The translations under genes were made by a program, and so were the position numbers. Under the pieces are notes generated by a model, which did no database searches, was not told the origin of the DNA, and saw only the letters and a list, made by a program, of their open reading frames with translations. A stretch of 64,000 bases of DNA from Trichomonas vaginalis G3. Its lineage: Eukaryota > Parabasalia > Trichomonadida > Trichomonadidae. Location: the NCBI RefSeq assembly GCF_026262505.1, contig NC_067203.1, forward strand, positions 11,470,001 through 11,534,000, written 5' to 3'. The stretch's first letter is position 1, and each line of letters opens with the position of its first letter. Shown one piece after another: positions 9,105-18,479 of the stretch.

Positions 9105-11410
9105 CATAACGAAAACATTTACGAAGAAGTCATGACAAAACATGTACGAAGAAGTCTTGACAAAACATTTACGCTCATTACGATGAAGAAGTCTTGACAA
9201 AACATTTACGTTCATGTTTGACAAAACATTTACGAAGAAGTCATGACAAAACATGTACGATGAAATCATGACACTTTTTCATTAGATAACTGTTATTTTT
9301 TGACGAAGTGAAGAGTAACACTTCGTCAAAAAAATCCCTGAAATCATATCTTACATACAAAAAAATACAAAATAAAACTAACTTTATTTTTTCTATCTTA
9401 AGGAAATTCATGAAAATTCAAGAGGTGAAATGAGGGTAGAAAAGAGGTTAGATCTAACCTTCTACCCTAAATTATATTTTTGGGTCCTTTACGCTCATTA
9501 CGAAGAAGTCTTGACAAAGCATGTACGTTCATGTTTGACAAAGCATGTACGTTCATGTTTGACAAAACATTTACGAAGAAGTCATGACAAAACATTTACG
9601 AAGAAGTCATGACAAAACATGTACGTTCATGTTTGACAAAACATTTACGAAGAAGTCTTGACAAAACATTTACGAAGAAGTCTTGACAAAACATTTACGA
9701 AGAAGTCATGACAAAACATTCATGAAAATTCATGAAAATTCAAGAGGGTAGAAAAGAGGTTAGATCTAACCTTCTACCCTAAACTTTATTTTTGGGTCCT
9801 TTACACTCATTACGAAGAAGTCATGACAAAACATTTACGCTCATTACGATGAAGAAGTCTTGACAAAACATTTACGAAGAAGTCATGACAAAACATTTAC
9901 GAAGAAGTCATGACAAAACATTTACGAAGAAGTCATGACAAAACATGTACGTTCATGTTTGACAAAACATTTACGAAGAAGTCTTGACAAAACATTTACG
10001 AAGAAGTCTTGACAAAACATTTACGAAGAAGTCATGACAAAACATTCATGAAAATTCATGAAAATTCAAGAGGGTAGAAAAGAGGTTAGATCTAACCTTC
10101 TACCCTAAATTATATTTTTGGTCCGGGAACAAAATGAACGAGGTCAGGATGTATGTAAATACATTTGAATTCATTCATAACACCCTTTGTAAGCTCATAA
10201 AATGCTTGTTTTGAGGTCGAGCCACTTTTGGCTCCACCGTATTCTTTCAACCAAAACTCAAGAATTTCCCGCATGAATTTTGTATAAAAACCAACCGTCT
10301 GTATTCCGACGGTTGCTATATTCTTGACAAAACATTTACACTCATTACGAAGAAGTCTTGACAAAACATTTACGAAGAAGTCATGACAAAACATGTACGA
10401 AGAAGTTTTGACAAAACATTTACGTTTAGTTTACGATGAAGAAGTCTTGACAAAACATTTACGAAGAAGTCTTGACAAAACATTTACGATGAAGTCATGA
10501 CAAAGCATTTACGATGAAGTCTTGACAAAACATATACGAAGAAGTCTTGACAAAACATGTACGATGAAGTCATGACAAAGCATATACGAAGAAGTCTTGA
10601 CAAAACATTTACGATGAAATCTTGACAAAACATTTACGATGAAATCATGAAAATTCAAGAGGTGAAAAAAAGAGGTGAAAAAACAGGTGAGATCGCACCA
10701 CTTCACCTAAATTATATTTTTGGGTCCTTTACACTCATTACGATGAAATCATGACAAAGCATGTACGTTCATGTTTGACAAAGCATGTACGATGAAATCA
10801 TGACAAAGCATGTACGTTCATGTTTGACAAAGCATGTACGATGAAATCATGACAAAGCATGTACGTTCATGTTTGACAAAGCATGTACGATGAAATCATG
10901 ACAAAGCATGTACGTTCATGTTTGACAAAACATTTACGAAGAAGTCTTGACAAAACATTTACGAAGAAGTCTTGACAAAACATGTACGATGAAGTCTTGA
11001 CAAAACATTTACGATGAAGTCATGACAAAGCATATACGAAGAAGTCTTGACAAAACATTTACGATGAAATCTTGACAAAACATTTACGATGAAATCATGA
11101 AAATTCAAGAGGTGAAAAAAAGAGGTGAAAAAACAGGTGAGATCGCACCACTTCACCTAAATTATATTTTTGGGTCCTTTACACTCATTACGATGAAATC
11201 ATGACAAAGCATGTACGTTCATGTTTGACAAAGCATGTACGATGAAATCATGACAAAGCATGTACGTTCATGTTTGACAAAGCATGTACGAAGAAGTCTT
11301 GACAAAGCATGTACGTTCATGTTTGACAAAACATTTACGAAGAAGTCTTGACAAAACATTTACGAAGAAGTCTTGACAAAACATGTACGATGAAGTCTTG
11401 ACAAATTCAT
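9105..11410 (-). repeat. 25-bp minisatellite array, fourth and longest block
   Basis: About 2.3 kb of reversed satellite units (TTGACAAAACATTTACG plus GAAGAAGTC, GATGAAATC or TTCATGT variants), broken by GATC palindromes at 9451, 9763, 10089, 10691 and 11141. Higher-order copying is plain: 10500-10800 and 10950-11250 are near-identical stretches, and 9490-9780 resembles 9800-10105. A KilA-N fragment interrupts it at 10110-10330. Confidence 0.9.
10110..10330 (-). pseudogene. KilA-N gene fragment inside the satellite
   Basis: A short frame with EFWLKEYGGAKSGSTS, then YIHPDLVHFVPG, matches the middle of KilA-N domains (the conserved HPDL pocket). A homologous fragment with EFWMKEYGRAKSGSTS lies in Maverick B near 28630-28730. 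Both ends run into satellite units. Confidence 0.65.
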
Positions 11411-11459
11411 GAGTTTTCTACGATGTTAGAAAAAATGTTATTTTCTAATATCTTCACAT

Positions 11460-12320
11460 TCAATACTTTTTCAGCACTTTTCCGTAGTTATATATGAAAG
11501 ACAATTCGAGATAAAAGTCATAGTACAATGGAATAATATGTTGCACACCATTTGTTGTGAACCAAACTTGAAAGTCAGAGAAACTGTTACTAGGTGGTTC
11601 GTAGAATTTAGAAGCAAAGTCATAAAAGTCCTTACCAATACATAGAAAACTATTGTTGCTTGAACTGAAACTTGCATGACACATAACATTTTGAGGGTCA
11701 AACACGTTTCTATAAACTGTCAAATCTGCTGGTGGAAGTATAAATTTAAATGGACCATCTGGTGGTAATGGTTCGTTCTGGTTTAGTAACCGAAGAAATT
11801 GTGCCCAAGAACGTTTGTCTACTTTCCAAAATAAAAACTCTGTATCTCTTGGAGGGTTAATTTCAATCTTTTGAAATGAAACGGTGGAGTTCATCTTGTC
11901 ATATTCTAGTTTCAGATAGTATGTTCCATTTAGTAAAGAGTCGTATTTTTCTTGAAATTCCCAATAATATTTGTTCATTTGAGTTTGAAAGTCATTTAGA
12001 GTTTTCTCAAGACTTTCGTCTGAACGAACTGTAAAGATTCTCATTTCGTCAAATTTGTCTATTAGACCATCAGAACCTTTATACTGCCCATGAAAATATA
12101 CTGCGAACATAAATGCGTTAGTTCTATTTGAAAACAAAACTCTTCTAAATCCTATTGCCTTTGCATCTGAAGGACTTTGAAGCCAACGAATTGGATAGTC
12201 AAACCTGTATACTCGGGATGAAATTTCTTCATCTGAAATAGTCCTACCAGCATTTGTAAAGATATAGTCTAACGGTTTTGTATCTGCTACTTTTGTTCTT
12301 TGTTTTTCAGCCTGAAGCAT
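11460..12320 (-). CDS. Candidate minor capsid (penton-like) protein
   Basis: A 286-residue protein that looks whole and is about a third identical by eye to the plus-strand gene at 16038-16886. Shared blocks are YRFDYPIRWL, KAIGFRR, FDPQNVMCHASFS, NSFLCIGKDFY and SFSDFQVWFTT. It has no transmembrane segment. The size and mixed beta pattern suit a Polinton minor capsid protein, but this is inference and a fibre-associated or other structural role is possible. The upstream sequence has the TTTTTAC plus AT-rich motif typical of the genes in this half of the element. Confidence 0.6.
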   Translation of the reverse strand: MLQAEKQRTKVADTKPLDYIFTNAGRTISDEEISSRVYRFDYPIRWLQSPSDAKAIGFRRVLFSNRTNAFMFAVYFHGQYKGSDGLIDKFDEMRIFTVRSDESLEKTLNDFQTQMNKYYWEFQEKYDSLLNGTYYLKLEYDKMNSTVSFQKIEINPPRDTEFLFWKVDKRSWAQFLRLLNQNEPLPPDGPFKFILPPADLTVYRNVFDPQNVMCHASFSSSNNSFLCIGKDFYDFASKFYEPPSNSFSDFQVWFTTNGVQHIIPLYYDFYLELSFIYNYGKVLKKY

Positions 12321-12493
12321 TTAATATATGTAAAAATATATTGTTTTAAAATTGTATGCCATTTCATATTTCTCATCTAACAAACAAGTTTCCCAACTCT
12401 GCTTTTATTCTAGCAGACTCTGCTTTTATTCTAGCAGATTTTCTATCCATTCTATATGGGGCATTTTTATAAAAAAAAAAAATATTTTTTTCT

Positions 12494-13072
12494 TTACTTA
12501 ACATAACCGCCTGCTGCCATAAGTCTTTGACGCCAACCCATACCAGCTAATGAAGGTTGACTTGGTTTAGTTTCCAAACTAAACTTTGTTTTGGTTTATC
12601 TTCAGTTTTTGGTTTTTCTTCTTCTATCGGTTTTTCGTCACTTTTCGGTTTCTCTGACTTTACTTCACTTGCAGGAACAGTTGTGTCGTCAACATCTTCA
12701 TAAATATCATATGCCATTTGTTTTTGTTTTCCTTTCAACTTTTTGTGTTTGTTGTAAAGTTTAGAATATTTCGACTCTAAGTCAATGAATGTTCTATAAT
12801 GAACTGTTGGTCAGTGAAGTAAACTTTTCCATCTGTTGTCTCGAAAGCTCCTTCAGACTTCAATATTTTATTTGTGAGTCTTTTCTTTTTGAGATACTTG
12901 CCGTTCCATTTTTATGAAAAGTGACTTTGTAGTTAGGGTTTGTATTTCCAGACCTGGCACTTTCTATTATTGAATTTTTCTCTTCATCTGTAAGTTCTTT
13001 GACAGGTTTTGACAATGGTTCTGAACTTTTTGTTTGTGGTGTCAAATCTACCGTTTCAACTTCTTCGGTCAT
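12494..13072 (-). pseudogene. Lysine-rich protein of unknown function, broken
   Basis: The frame opens with MTEEVETVDLTPQTKSS, has a low-complexity charged middle (KSEKPKSDEKPIEEEKPK) and ends in a short conserved-looking tail with AGMGWRQRLMAAGG. It is broken, with about two breaks. Its start follows TTTTTTACTGAGATGAA, which also precedes the small gene at 13092-13244. The place next to amphipathic capsid-associated genes hints at a structural role, but I do not recognise it. Confidence 0.5.
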
Positions 13073-13091
13073 TTCATCTCAGTAAAAAATT

Positions 13092-13244
13092 TTAGTTTGG
13101 TTTGTTTTCAACTGGTTGTTGAGGTTTTTTAAGTCGGTCTAAAACTTCCTGAGGTATAGGAAGAACTTGACAAACACGTTGTGTAACTGCTGGAAGCCGA
13201 CAAATCCATCTTGAACCCATTTGTCTCAATGCTGTATTGTTCAT
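13092..13244 (-). CDS. Small basic protein, 50 residues
   Basis: A short frame opening MNNTALRQMGSRWICRLPAV and ending in Pro/Gln-rich residues. It uses the same upstream sequence (TTTTTTACTGAGATGAA) as its upstream neighbour on the minus strand. It resembles in style the tiny core or cement proteins of adenovirus-like virions, but there is no motif to prove this. Confidence 0.5.
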   Translation of the reverse strand: MNNTALRQMGSRWICRLPAVTQRVCQVLPIPQEVLDRLKKPQQPVENKPN

Positions 13245-13263
13245 TTCATCTCAGTAAAAAACT

Positions 13264-13665
13264 TTACATTCCCCACGTTTGAGGCGGTTGAGGTTGGTTA
13301 TTGTTTACCCATTGTTGTGCATGGTTATATCCTCTGTTAAAGAATCTTTCACCTTGGTCCATATAGTGTCCTGCTTGGTTATAGTAGTCATTTGCTTTGT
13401 TATAATAGTTTCCTGCTTGTCTTCCTACATTGTCCATCCATCCTTGAACTTTTCCTCTTGTTTCAGGATTTGGAATAAGATTTGTTGCATCTCGTGCTAC
13501 ATCCCAACCTTTCTGTACAGTTTGTATAATAGGTTGTGCTTTCTCTTTAAGTATACCTAATGTACTCAAAATCTTCCTTCCAACTCCAAATACACCTCTG
13601 GCTATTGTTCCCACTGCGGGCAAAAATCTGGATGCAACTCCTGCTAATGCGCCAAATAAACCCAT
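13264..13665 (-). CDS. Small amphipathic capsid-associated protein (pVI/pX-like candidate)
   Basis: A 133-residue protein with a hydrophobic glycine-rich N-terminus (MGLFGALAGVASRFLPAVG), a helical middle and a Gln/Asn/Tyr-rich C-terminus. An N-terminal membrane-active helix in a small basic protein next to capsid genes recalls adenovirus pVI and the small proteins of Mavericks. Similar short proteins lie at 16891-17133 here and at 20830 and 21091 in element B. It faces the integrase across 17 bp. Confidence 0.5.
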   Translation of the reverse strand: MGLFGALAGVASRFLPAVGTIARGVFGVGRKILSTLGILKEKAQPIIQTVQKGWDVARDATNLIPNPETRGKVQGWMDNVGRQAGNYYNKANDYYNQAGHYMDQGERFFNRGYNHAQQWVNNNQPQPPQTWGM

Positions 13666-13682
13666 TTCTTATAGGATAAAAA
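13666..13682. promoter_or_regulatory. 17-bp bidirectional intergenic promoter candidate
   Basis: Only TTCTTATAGGATAAAAA separates two divergent start codons. Read backward it gives TTTTTATCCTATAAGAA, closely like TTTTTATTCCTATATAA before the primase-helicase of Maverick B (30117). Similar tiny divergent gaps lie at 16020-16037 and 25952-25970. Confidence 0.55.
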
Positions 13683-14642
13683 ATGACGAATCCAAACAAG
13701 GACCCCTATGTTTCTAAAGCGACAAAAAAAGCACTCATGGTAAAAATCTTTAGTTCAACACCAAATGCTTGGTTTATGGATATCTTGGAAAACATTCCGA
13801 GAGTTAGAACAGATGGACCACCATACTGGCTAATATTTGTCGGTCAAAACACAAGATACTGTGAAGCCATACCATTATGGTCCAAAAATATTTTAGATGT
13901 GAAAACTGCTTTGACAATATTCGTTGACAAATACCATCCAACAAAACTGACATCTGACTGTGAAAGTTCTTTCAAATCAGATGATATTAAAAACTATCTG
14001 CGTTCAAAAAATGTAAACCAATATTTCATTGTCGACCAAAACCATTCTGCTCTTGGTGTCATTGACGGTTGTATAAAAATGTTAAGAGACTTAAACCAAC
14101 CACAAGGTGGTGAAGCAAATGAAATGTCATATGACGACAAATATAGACACTTCTCCATGGCAAAGATGAGATAAGTTTTAAATATTTACAATAGCCGTAA
14201 ACAAAAAGGTTTGGGAAACCACTCCCCGAAGAAATGAAAAACAACCCTGACTTAGAGAAAGACTATATATTTAATAATTTAGTCAAAAGAGACAAACAAG
14301 AAAGAATGCCGGGCTTCAAACTTCAGAAAGATGACAAAGTAAAAATAGAAATACCCAAACGCGACCCATATGAAAATACTATTGACTATGACAACAATGG
14401 GAACCCGACAGGTACTCACATTCGTGTTTCGTAAAAATAGAAGAAAGTATACAAGAGAATATTATGAAGTTTTAGGCAAACATGGCAAAATGTACACACT
14501 GCAAGCAGAAGATAAAACTACTATTGTCAGACCTCGTTTCAAACTTGTCAAAGTTCAAGGTGGTATACTTTCAAAAACAGTTCCTAACAAATATAAGACA
14601 ACTCCTGACGAATATGCTAAAGAAGTTGAAAATGACGACTAA
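13683..14642 (+). pseudogene. Maverick integrase (retroviral-type DDE), broken
   Basis: The frame shows the rve-type core: WFMDILENIPR, then LTSDCESSF and YFIVDQNHSALGVID, followed by a C-terminal part with KDDKVKIEIPKRDPYEN and a beta-rich tail as in chromatin- or DNA-binding ends of Polinton integrases. It is broken, with about two breaks. It converges on the fibre gene, their stop codons overlapping. Integrases of this type insert Mavericks with a 6-bp target duplication. Confidence 0.75.
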
Positions 14643-16019
14643 GCAATTCTATACCATGCGTAAACTGTCATGTAAGGTGCATGTAGTCTTTACTTTGTCC
14701 CGTTGTTTGCGTATATCCTGAAACGTGATGTGTATGGTTTCCTCCTCCCTCAGTGTTACTCCAGTAACAATTTATAGCAAACTTAACGTTGTCTTTAACA
14801 TCATATCCTTTACCTTTTGTCATTGCTGACCAATCCCAATATCTATGCTTATGCCAACCTGCTTGAGATGTACTTAAATCTATGTAGTGACTGTGTGCAG
14901 GTAAATTTTCACCTGAAATCGTTTTACTTCCACCTGTTTCCTTTGAAGAGTTTGCACAATACAAAAACCTGTCGACTATTTGAGTCCAAGTTCCAAAACC
15001 AAGTACTACTTCTGGTCTGGTAGAGTTCATTGACGTATAAATAGAGCCTATAGGATATAATGTTTGAAGTATTTCTGTCTTTAATGTTTGAAGCTCTGTT
15101 TTGTCTGCTTTCTTGTCTAACATTGCGGGTAGTTCATATGCTTCAAAGTTTCTGGCATGATCTTCGATATTCCTGCAACTCTTATCTAAATTGTTAAGAG
15201 TATCTTTTACGCTTGTACTCGATTCTCTAAAGGTGCACTTGAACCAAGGTCAAAGTTCAGTATTATGTCGTCTGCTCTAACAGTTGTAAAACTTGTATGT
15301 GTATGAGTCTTATTTGCTTTCTTCTCTAACTCATCGTTAACATAAGTTTTATCTGCTTTAAGGTCTAAACATCCTGAAACCCATCCTGTATCAGCTTTAG
15401 TTTTTAAAATCTTCGATGTCCATTCATGATACCATTCAGCCCTTTCTATAATTTCATTATCTTTTCATCCACATATTCCTTATCTGCTTTCTTCTCTAAC
15501 TTACTAGCCACATATTCCTTATCCGCTTTCTTTTCAAGGCTAACGTTTAAGTCTGTTATTTCAGATATAGAATGTATATGAGTCTTTTAGAATATTCGTT
15601 TTCAGCTCTTGTCACTTCACTTGACATTTTATTGTCAACATATGTTTTGTCTGCTAGTTCAGGATGAGTATGTTCTTTTGTTGCATAAGCATTGTTAGCT
15701 CTTTCTTCTTCTTTTGCTATTGCATCGTCTACATATTCTTTGTCAGCTTTGTTGTCAACATCTGCTTTCAAAAGAAGTTCATTTATAGGTTTCTCGTTTA
15801 AAGTTCCTTTTGTTGGATTTATACAGACAGTATTTTCTTCTTGTCTTGAAATAGAAACTCATCTGTCATTGGGTTTAATGTCAGTTTTAAGTTTCCTTCT
15901 TTCAATGACTCAGATATCTTAGAATAGTTTGAAAAGTTTGTTGTGTTCTTATTTAGAGCTTGCATAATGAGTTGTCGGTTGTGTTGTATTTCTCTCATGG
16001 AAGCAATATCTTTCGACAT
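14639..16019 (-). pseudogene. Phage-like tail-fibre gene with tail-collar domain, broken
   Basis: The N-terminal part (MSKDIASMREIQHNRQLI) leads into repeats of NKADKEYVDDAI and LADKTYV type, as seen in phage tail-fibre shafts. The distal domain has GSIYTSMNSTRPEVV, FGTWTQIVDRFL, LPAHSHYIDLS and NHTHHVSGYTQT, the pattern of phage tail-collar/short tail-fibre tips, with a C-terminal Tyr/Trp-rich strand. It is broken, with several breaks. The distal domain is nearly the same as that of Maverick B at 28054-28488. A receptor-binding or surface-adhesion role is inferred from the phage families. Confidence 0.7.
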
Positions 16020-16037
16020 TTTTATTCTAGATAAAAT
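16020..16037. promoter_or_regulatory. 18-bp bidirectional intergenic promoter candidate
   Basis: TTTTATTCTAGATAAAAT lies between the divergent fibre and capsid-like genes. It is nearly a palindrome around TCTAGA and has the TTTTTAT pattern on both strands. Confidence 0.5.
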
Positions 16038-16886
16038 ATGCTTCCAATAGAAAAAAAAAATTCAAGAGTTGCTACAACTAAACCATTAGATGAACTTTTT
16101 ACTAATGTCGGTCAAAAGTTTGAGACAGAGACCGTAAAGCATGAAGGCTATCGTTTTGACTACCCATTAAGATGGTTAAGAGACCCATCTGTCACAAAAG
16201 CTATTGGCTTTCGTAGAATGAAGTTCATTTCAGAAGCCATACATGGTTTCCCATTTACGGTCGGTTTTGAAGTTCGATACTATAACAAAGAAAAACGTAT
16301 GTATGAGAAATTTGAACAGGGAAAACTTTTACAAGTTAGTTTGCTTGTAAACTTAGAAACAACTCTTCAAGCTTTTCAAGAAAAAATAAACGATATCTAT
16401 ATCGAATATGCAAACCAGTATAACATTGACGAAGGAGAATACCATCTCGATATTATTTATGACAGGAAAAATGCAACTGTTAAAATCAATAAAATAGAAG
16501 ACCTTGGAGAAAACGTTTATATTTCTACAAAATATAACAACTTGGCATGGTATAGATTTATGAGGATGTTAAATCAGCCTGCAGCATATCCAGTACACCC
16601 AGACTTTTATGAAGTCGAAAACCCTAATGGAACATATGAAAATGTTTTCGACCAAGATGCTATTATTGTTCATGCTTCATTTTCTGGCGCCCAAAACTCT
16701 TTCTTATGCTTGGCAAATGACTTTTACGAAAAACCTACAAAGTTATACGAACCACCAAGTGGAAGTATTTCAGACTTTCAAGTATGGTTTACTACAGATG
16801 GAAGAAAAAGAATAATTCCATTATACCATGCGTTTTACTTAGAACTTAGTTTCATATACAACTACTATCGAACGATAAAAATATAA
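16038..16886 (+). CDS. Candidate minor capsid (penton-like) protein, paralogue
   Basis: A 282-residue protein that looks whole and is related to that at 11460-12320. It has MLPIEKKNSRVATTKPLDEL at the N-terminus and GSISDFQVWFTTDGRKR near the C-terminus. Two related genes in one element could be ancient paralogues or a mix of two elements. It lies next to a small amphipathic gene, which fits a virion role. The function is inferred. Confidence 0.6.
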   Translation: MLPIEKKNSRVATTKPLDELFTNVGQKFETETVKHEGYRFDYPLRWLRDPSVTKAIGFRRMKFISEAIHGFPFTVGFEVRYYNKEKRMYEKFEQGKLLQVSLLVNLETTLQAFQEKINDIYIEYANQYNIDEGEYHLDIIYDRKNATVKINKIEDLGENVYISTKYNNLAWYRFMRMLNQPAAYPVHPDFYEVENPNGTYENVFDQDAIIVHASFSGAQNSFLCLANDFYEKPTKLYEPPSGSISDFQVWFTTDGRKRIIPLYHAFYLELSFIYNYYRTIKI

Positions 16887-16890
16887 TTTT

Positions 16891-17133
16891 TTAATACGGT
16901 TGAGGTGTTGGATTTGGTTGCCAACTAGACTGTGGTGCAGGTTCAGGCTGTTGTATAACAGGAGCTTGTTCTTCTGGTTCAGGGTCTTTAGGTATAATAC
17001 CAACAAACTGACCTACTCTTTTACCAATATTTTTGACACCGTTCCAAATTCCTCTTCCTACGGTTTTTATTCCATTCCATATACCTCTTCCAACATTTCG
17101 AAAGAAGTTTCCAATACTACTGAAGAAACCCAT
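16891..17133 (-). CDS. Small amphipathic protein with duplicated helix (capsid-associated candidate)
   Basis: An 80-residue protein that looks whole. Its N-terminal half repeats GRGIWNGIKTV and GRGIWNGVKNI, an 11-residue amphipathic helix unit; the C-terminal half is Pro/Gln-rich. The FFSSIGNFFRNVG start is typical of membrane-active peptides. A role in membrane lysis during entry is the analogy with adenovirus pVI; it is not shown. Confidence 0.55.
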   Translation of the reverse strand: MGFFSSIGNFFRNVGRGIWNGIKTVGRGIWNGVKNIGKRVGQFVGIIPKDPEPEEQAPVIQQPEPAPQSSWQPNPTPQPY

Positions 17134-17151
17134 TTTACTATATGTAAAAAT

Positions 17152-17514
17152 CTAATGTCCGCCTAGTCTCTTACGTTTCCTGTTGAGTTCCATAGCATTC
17201 TTTAACTGGAGCTCATACATTCTGTTTCTCCTCTGGTAGAAAACATATTCTGGGTCAACTCCTGTGTTCGCGTCATCTGCATAAAGTTGTTTATATCCCA
17301 CTTCAGGGTTTGTATAAAACTCTTTCCATCTCATATTTGCATACCATGGTGGCAAACCTAACGCAGCGTCATTTGACATGGCAGTTTGCATTTGTACATC
17401 TGTTGGCACTTGACCATAGTTTGCCATTGCAGTTTGTATTCTAACTTCATTTGGAATATTCTCTGGGTTTGGTTGTCCAGGTTGCTGTGCATTCGCTAAG
17501 TTCTGTGCGTCCAT
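17152..17514 (-). CDS. 120-residue protein of unknown function
   Basis: I do not recognise it. It contains two near-repeats (VRIQTAMANYGQVPTD and VQMQTAMSNDAAL), an aromatic middle (WYANMRWKEFYTNPEVGY) and a basic C-terminus (ELNRKRKRLGGH). It is preceded by ATTTTTATCTAATATTAA. It sits between a candidate capsid-associated gene and a small membrane protein and could be structural. Confidence 0.55.
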   Translation of the reverse strand: MDAQNLANAQQPGQPNPENIPNEVRIQTAMANYGQVPTDVQMQTAMSNDAALGLPPWYANMRWKEFYTNPEVGYKQLYADDANTGVDPEYVFYQRRNRMYELQLKNAMELNRKRKRLGGH

Positions 17515-17537
17515 TTAATATTAGATAAAAATATCTC

Positions 17538-17669
17538 TTACGAGTACATATACTGAACATTTGCAGGCATTGGTTCATCTTCATATTCTCTGTACTTTTC
17601 TGCCACGTCAAAGAAATAAATGACACAATGGAAAAAACCTAAAACAAGTAGTCCTATTTCAAACCACAT
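17538..17669 (-). CDS. Small single-pass membrane protein, 43 residues
   Basis: MWFEIGLLVLGFFHCVIYFF forms one hydrophobic segment, followed by an acidic tail ending YMYS. It overlaps the 3' end of the methyltransferase gene by about 16 bases, as small genes often do in compact viral genomes. No homologue is recognised. Confidence 0.5.
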   Translation of the reverse strand: MWFEIGLLVLGFFHCVIYFFDVAEKYREYEDEPMPANVQYMYS

Positions 17670-18471
17670 TTACTTACTAATAAAATTTCTTTGTTATGAC
17701 ACTTTCTCCGGTTTATAGGACCTCTCTCATATTCTATCTTGTCATATCTAAACTCATAGTCATGTATGTCCTCTAACCATTTCATAACGGTTTCCAAACC
17801 ACTTTTATCGGATGTAAAGTAAAAGCATGGATGGTTATGTAAAACGTCTAAAGTTTCTAAAGAGTCTCTCAAAGTCCAGTCTACTTGGTATTGAAAATCC
17901 CATGTGTTATAGAACGGCGGGTCCACTATAAAGAAAACATTTTCCTTGTCTTTATATTTTTCATACAACTCTGTCCAATGACATCTCACAAACTCTATAC
18001 CCTCAATATATTTTCTATGTCCTCTTTGAAAACATTTGTATAGTTAAGATATAAAACTTTTGACATAAGTGTTTCAATGTCATGAACTCTTATAGAACCA
18101 CTATATAATAGTCTAGCAGATATACTATCCCAGTCTATATATTCTGCTTTTTTCAAAACCTCTCTCACAATATTTTTCTTATCTAATGGTATACGTTCCA
18201 TCTTACCTATAGGTATCTTTTCTTTTAACTCTTTCAATATATTGTTTGTGTCTGGTATATGTTTGAGACGGTCCATATAGTTGTCGAAGTCATTGCATAT
18301 AATCTTTGAGTCAGGAAATACGGTATGACATAAATGGGATATATAGAAACTTCCACCGAACAAATCTACAAATGTTAGACCATTCGGTAGTTTCTTAAGT
18401 TCTCTCAATATAATATCTTTACATCTACTCTTATTTCCAACGAACGGTAACGGTGGTTTTGTAAAATTCAT
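17654..18471 (-). pseudogene. Dam-type DNA N6-adenine methyltransferase
   Basis: The order of motifs is that of the D12/Dam class: PPLPFVGNKSR near the N-terminus, TFVDLFGGSF (S-adenosylmethionine-binding motif I) and IVDPPFYNT (the DPPY-type catalytic motif IV). The gene is broken, with about one break. Dam-class enzymes methylate adenine, typically in GATC. Adenine methylation and Dam-family genes have been reported in Trichomonas vaginalis. This element also carries 19 palindromes with a central GATC. Confidence 0.75.
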
Positions 18472-18479
18472 TTATATAT

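Larger units (their letters stand above)
7900..12150. repeat. Right arm of the large inverted duplication (partner 1-2940)
   Basis: It mirrors positions 1-2940: coiled-coil gene, satellites, then the capsid-like gene, all on the minus strand. The satellites are expanded here (9105-11410) compared with the left arm. Confidence 0.8.

Noticed and set aside
13683-14642. LTR retrotransposon, suggested by the retroviral-type integrase
   Set aside because: No reverse transcriptase, gag or LTRs; the neighbours are Maverick genes, which use this integrase type.
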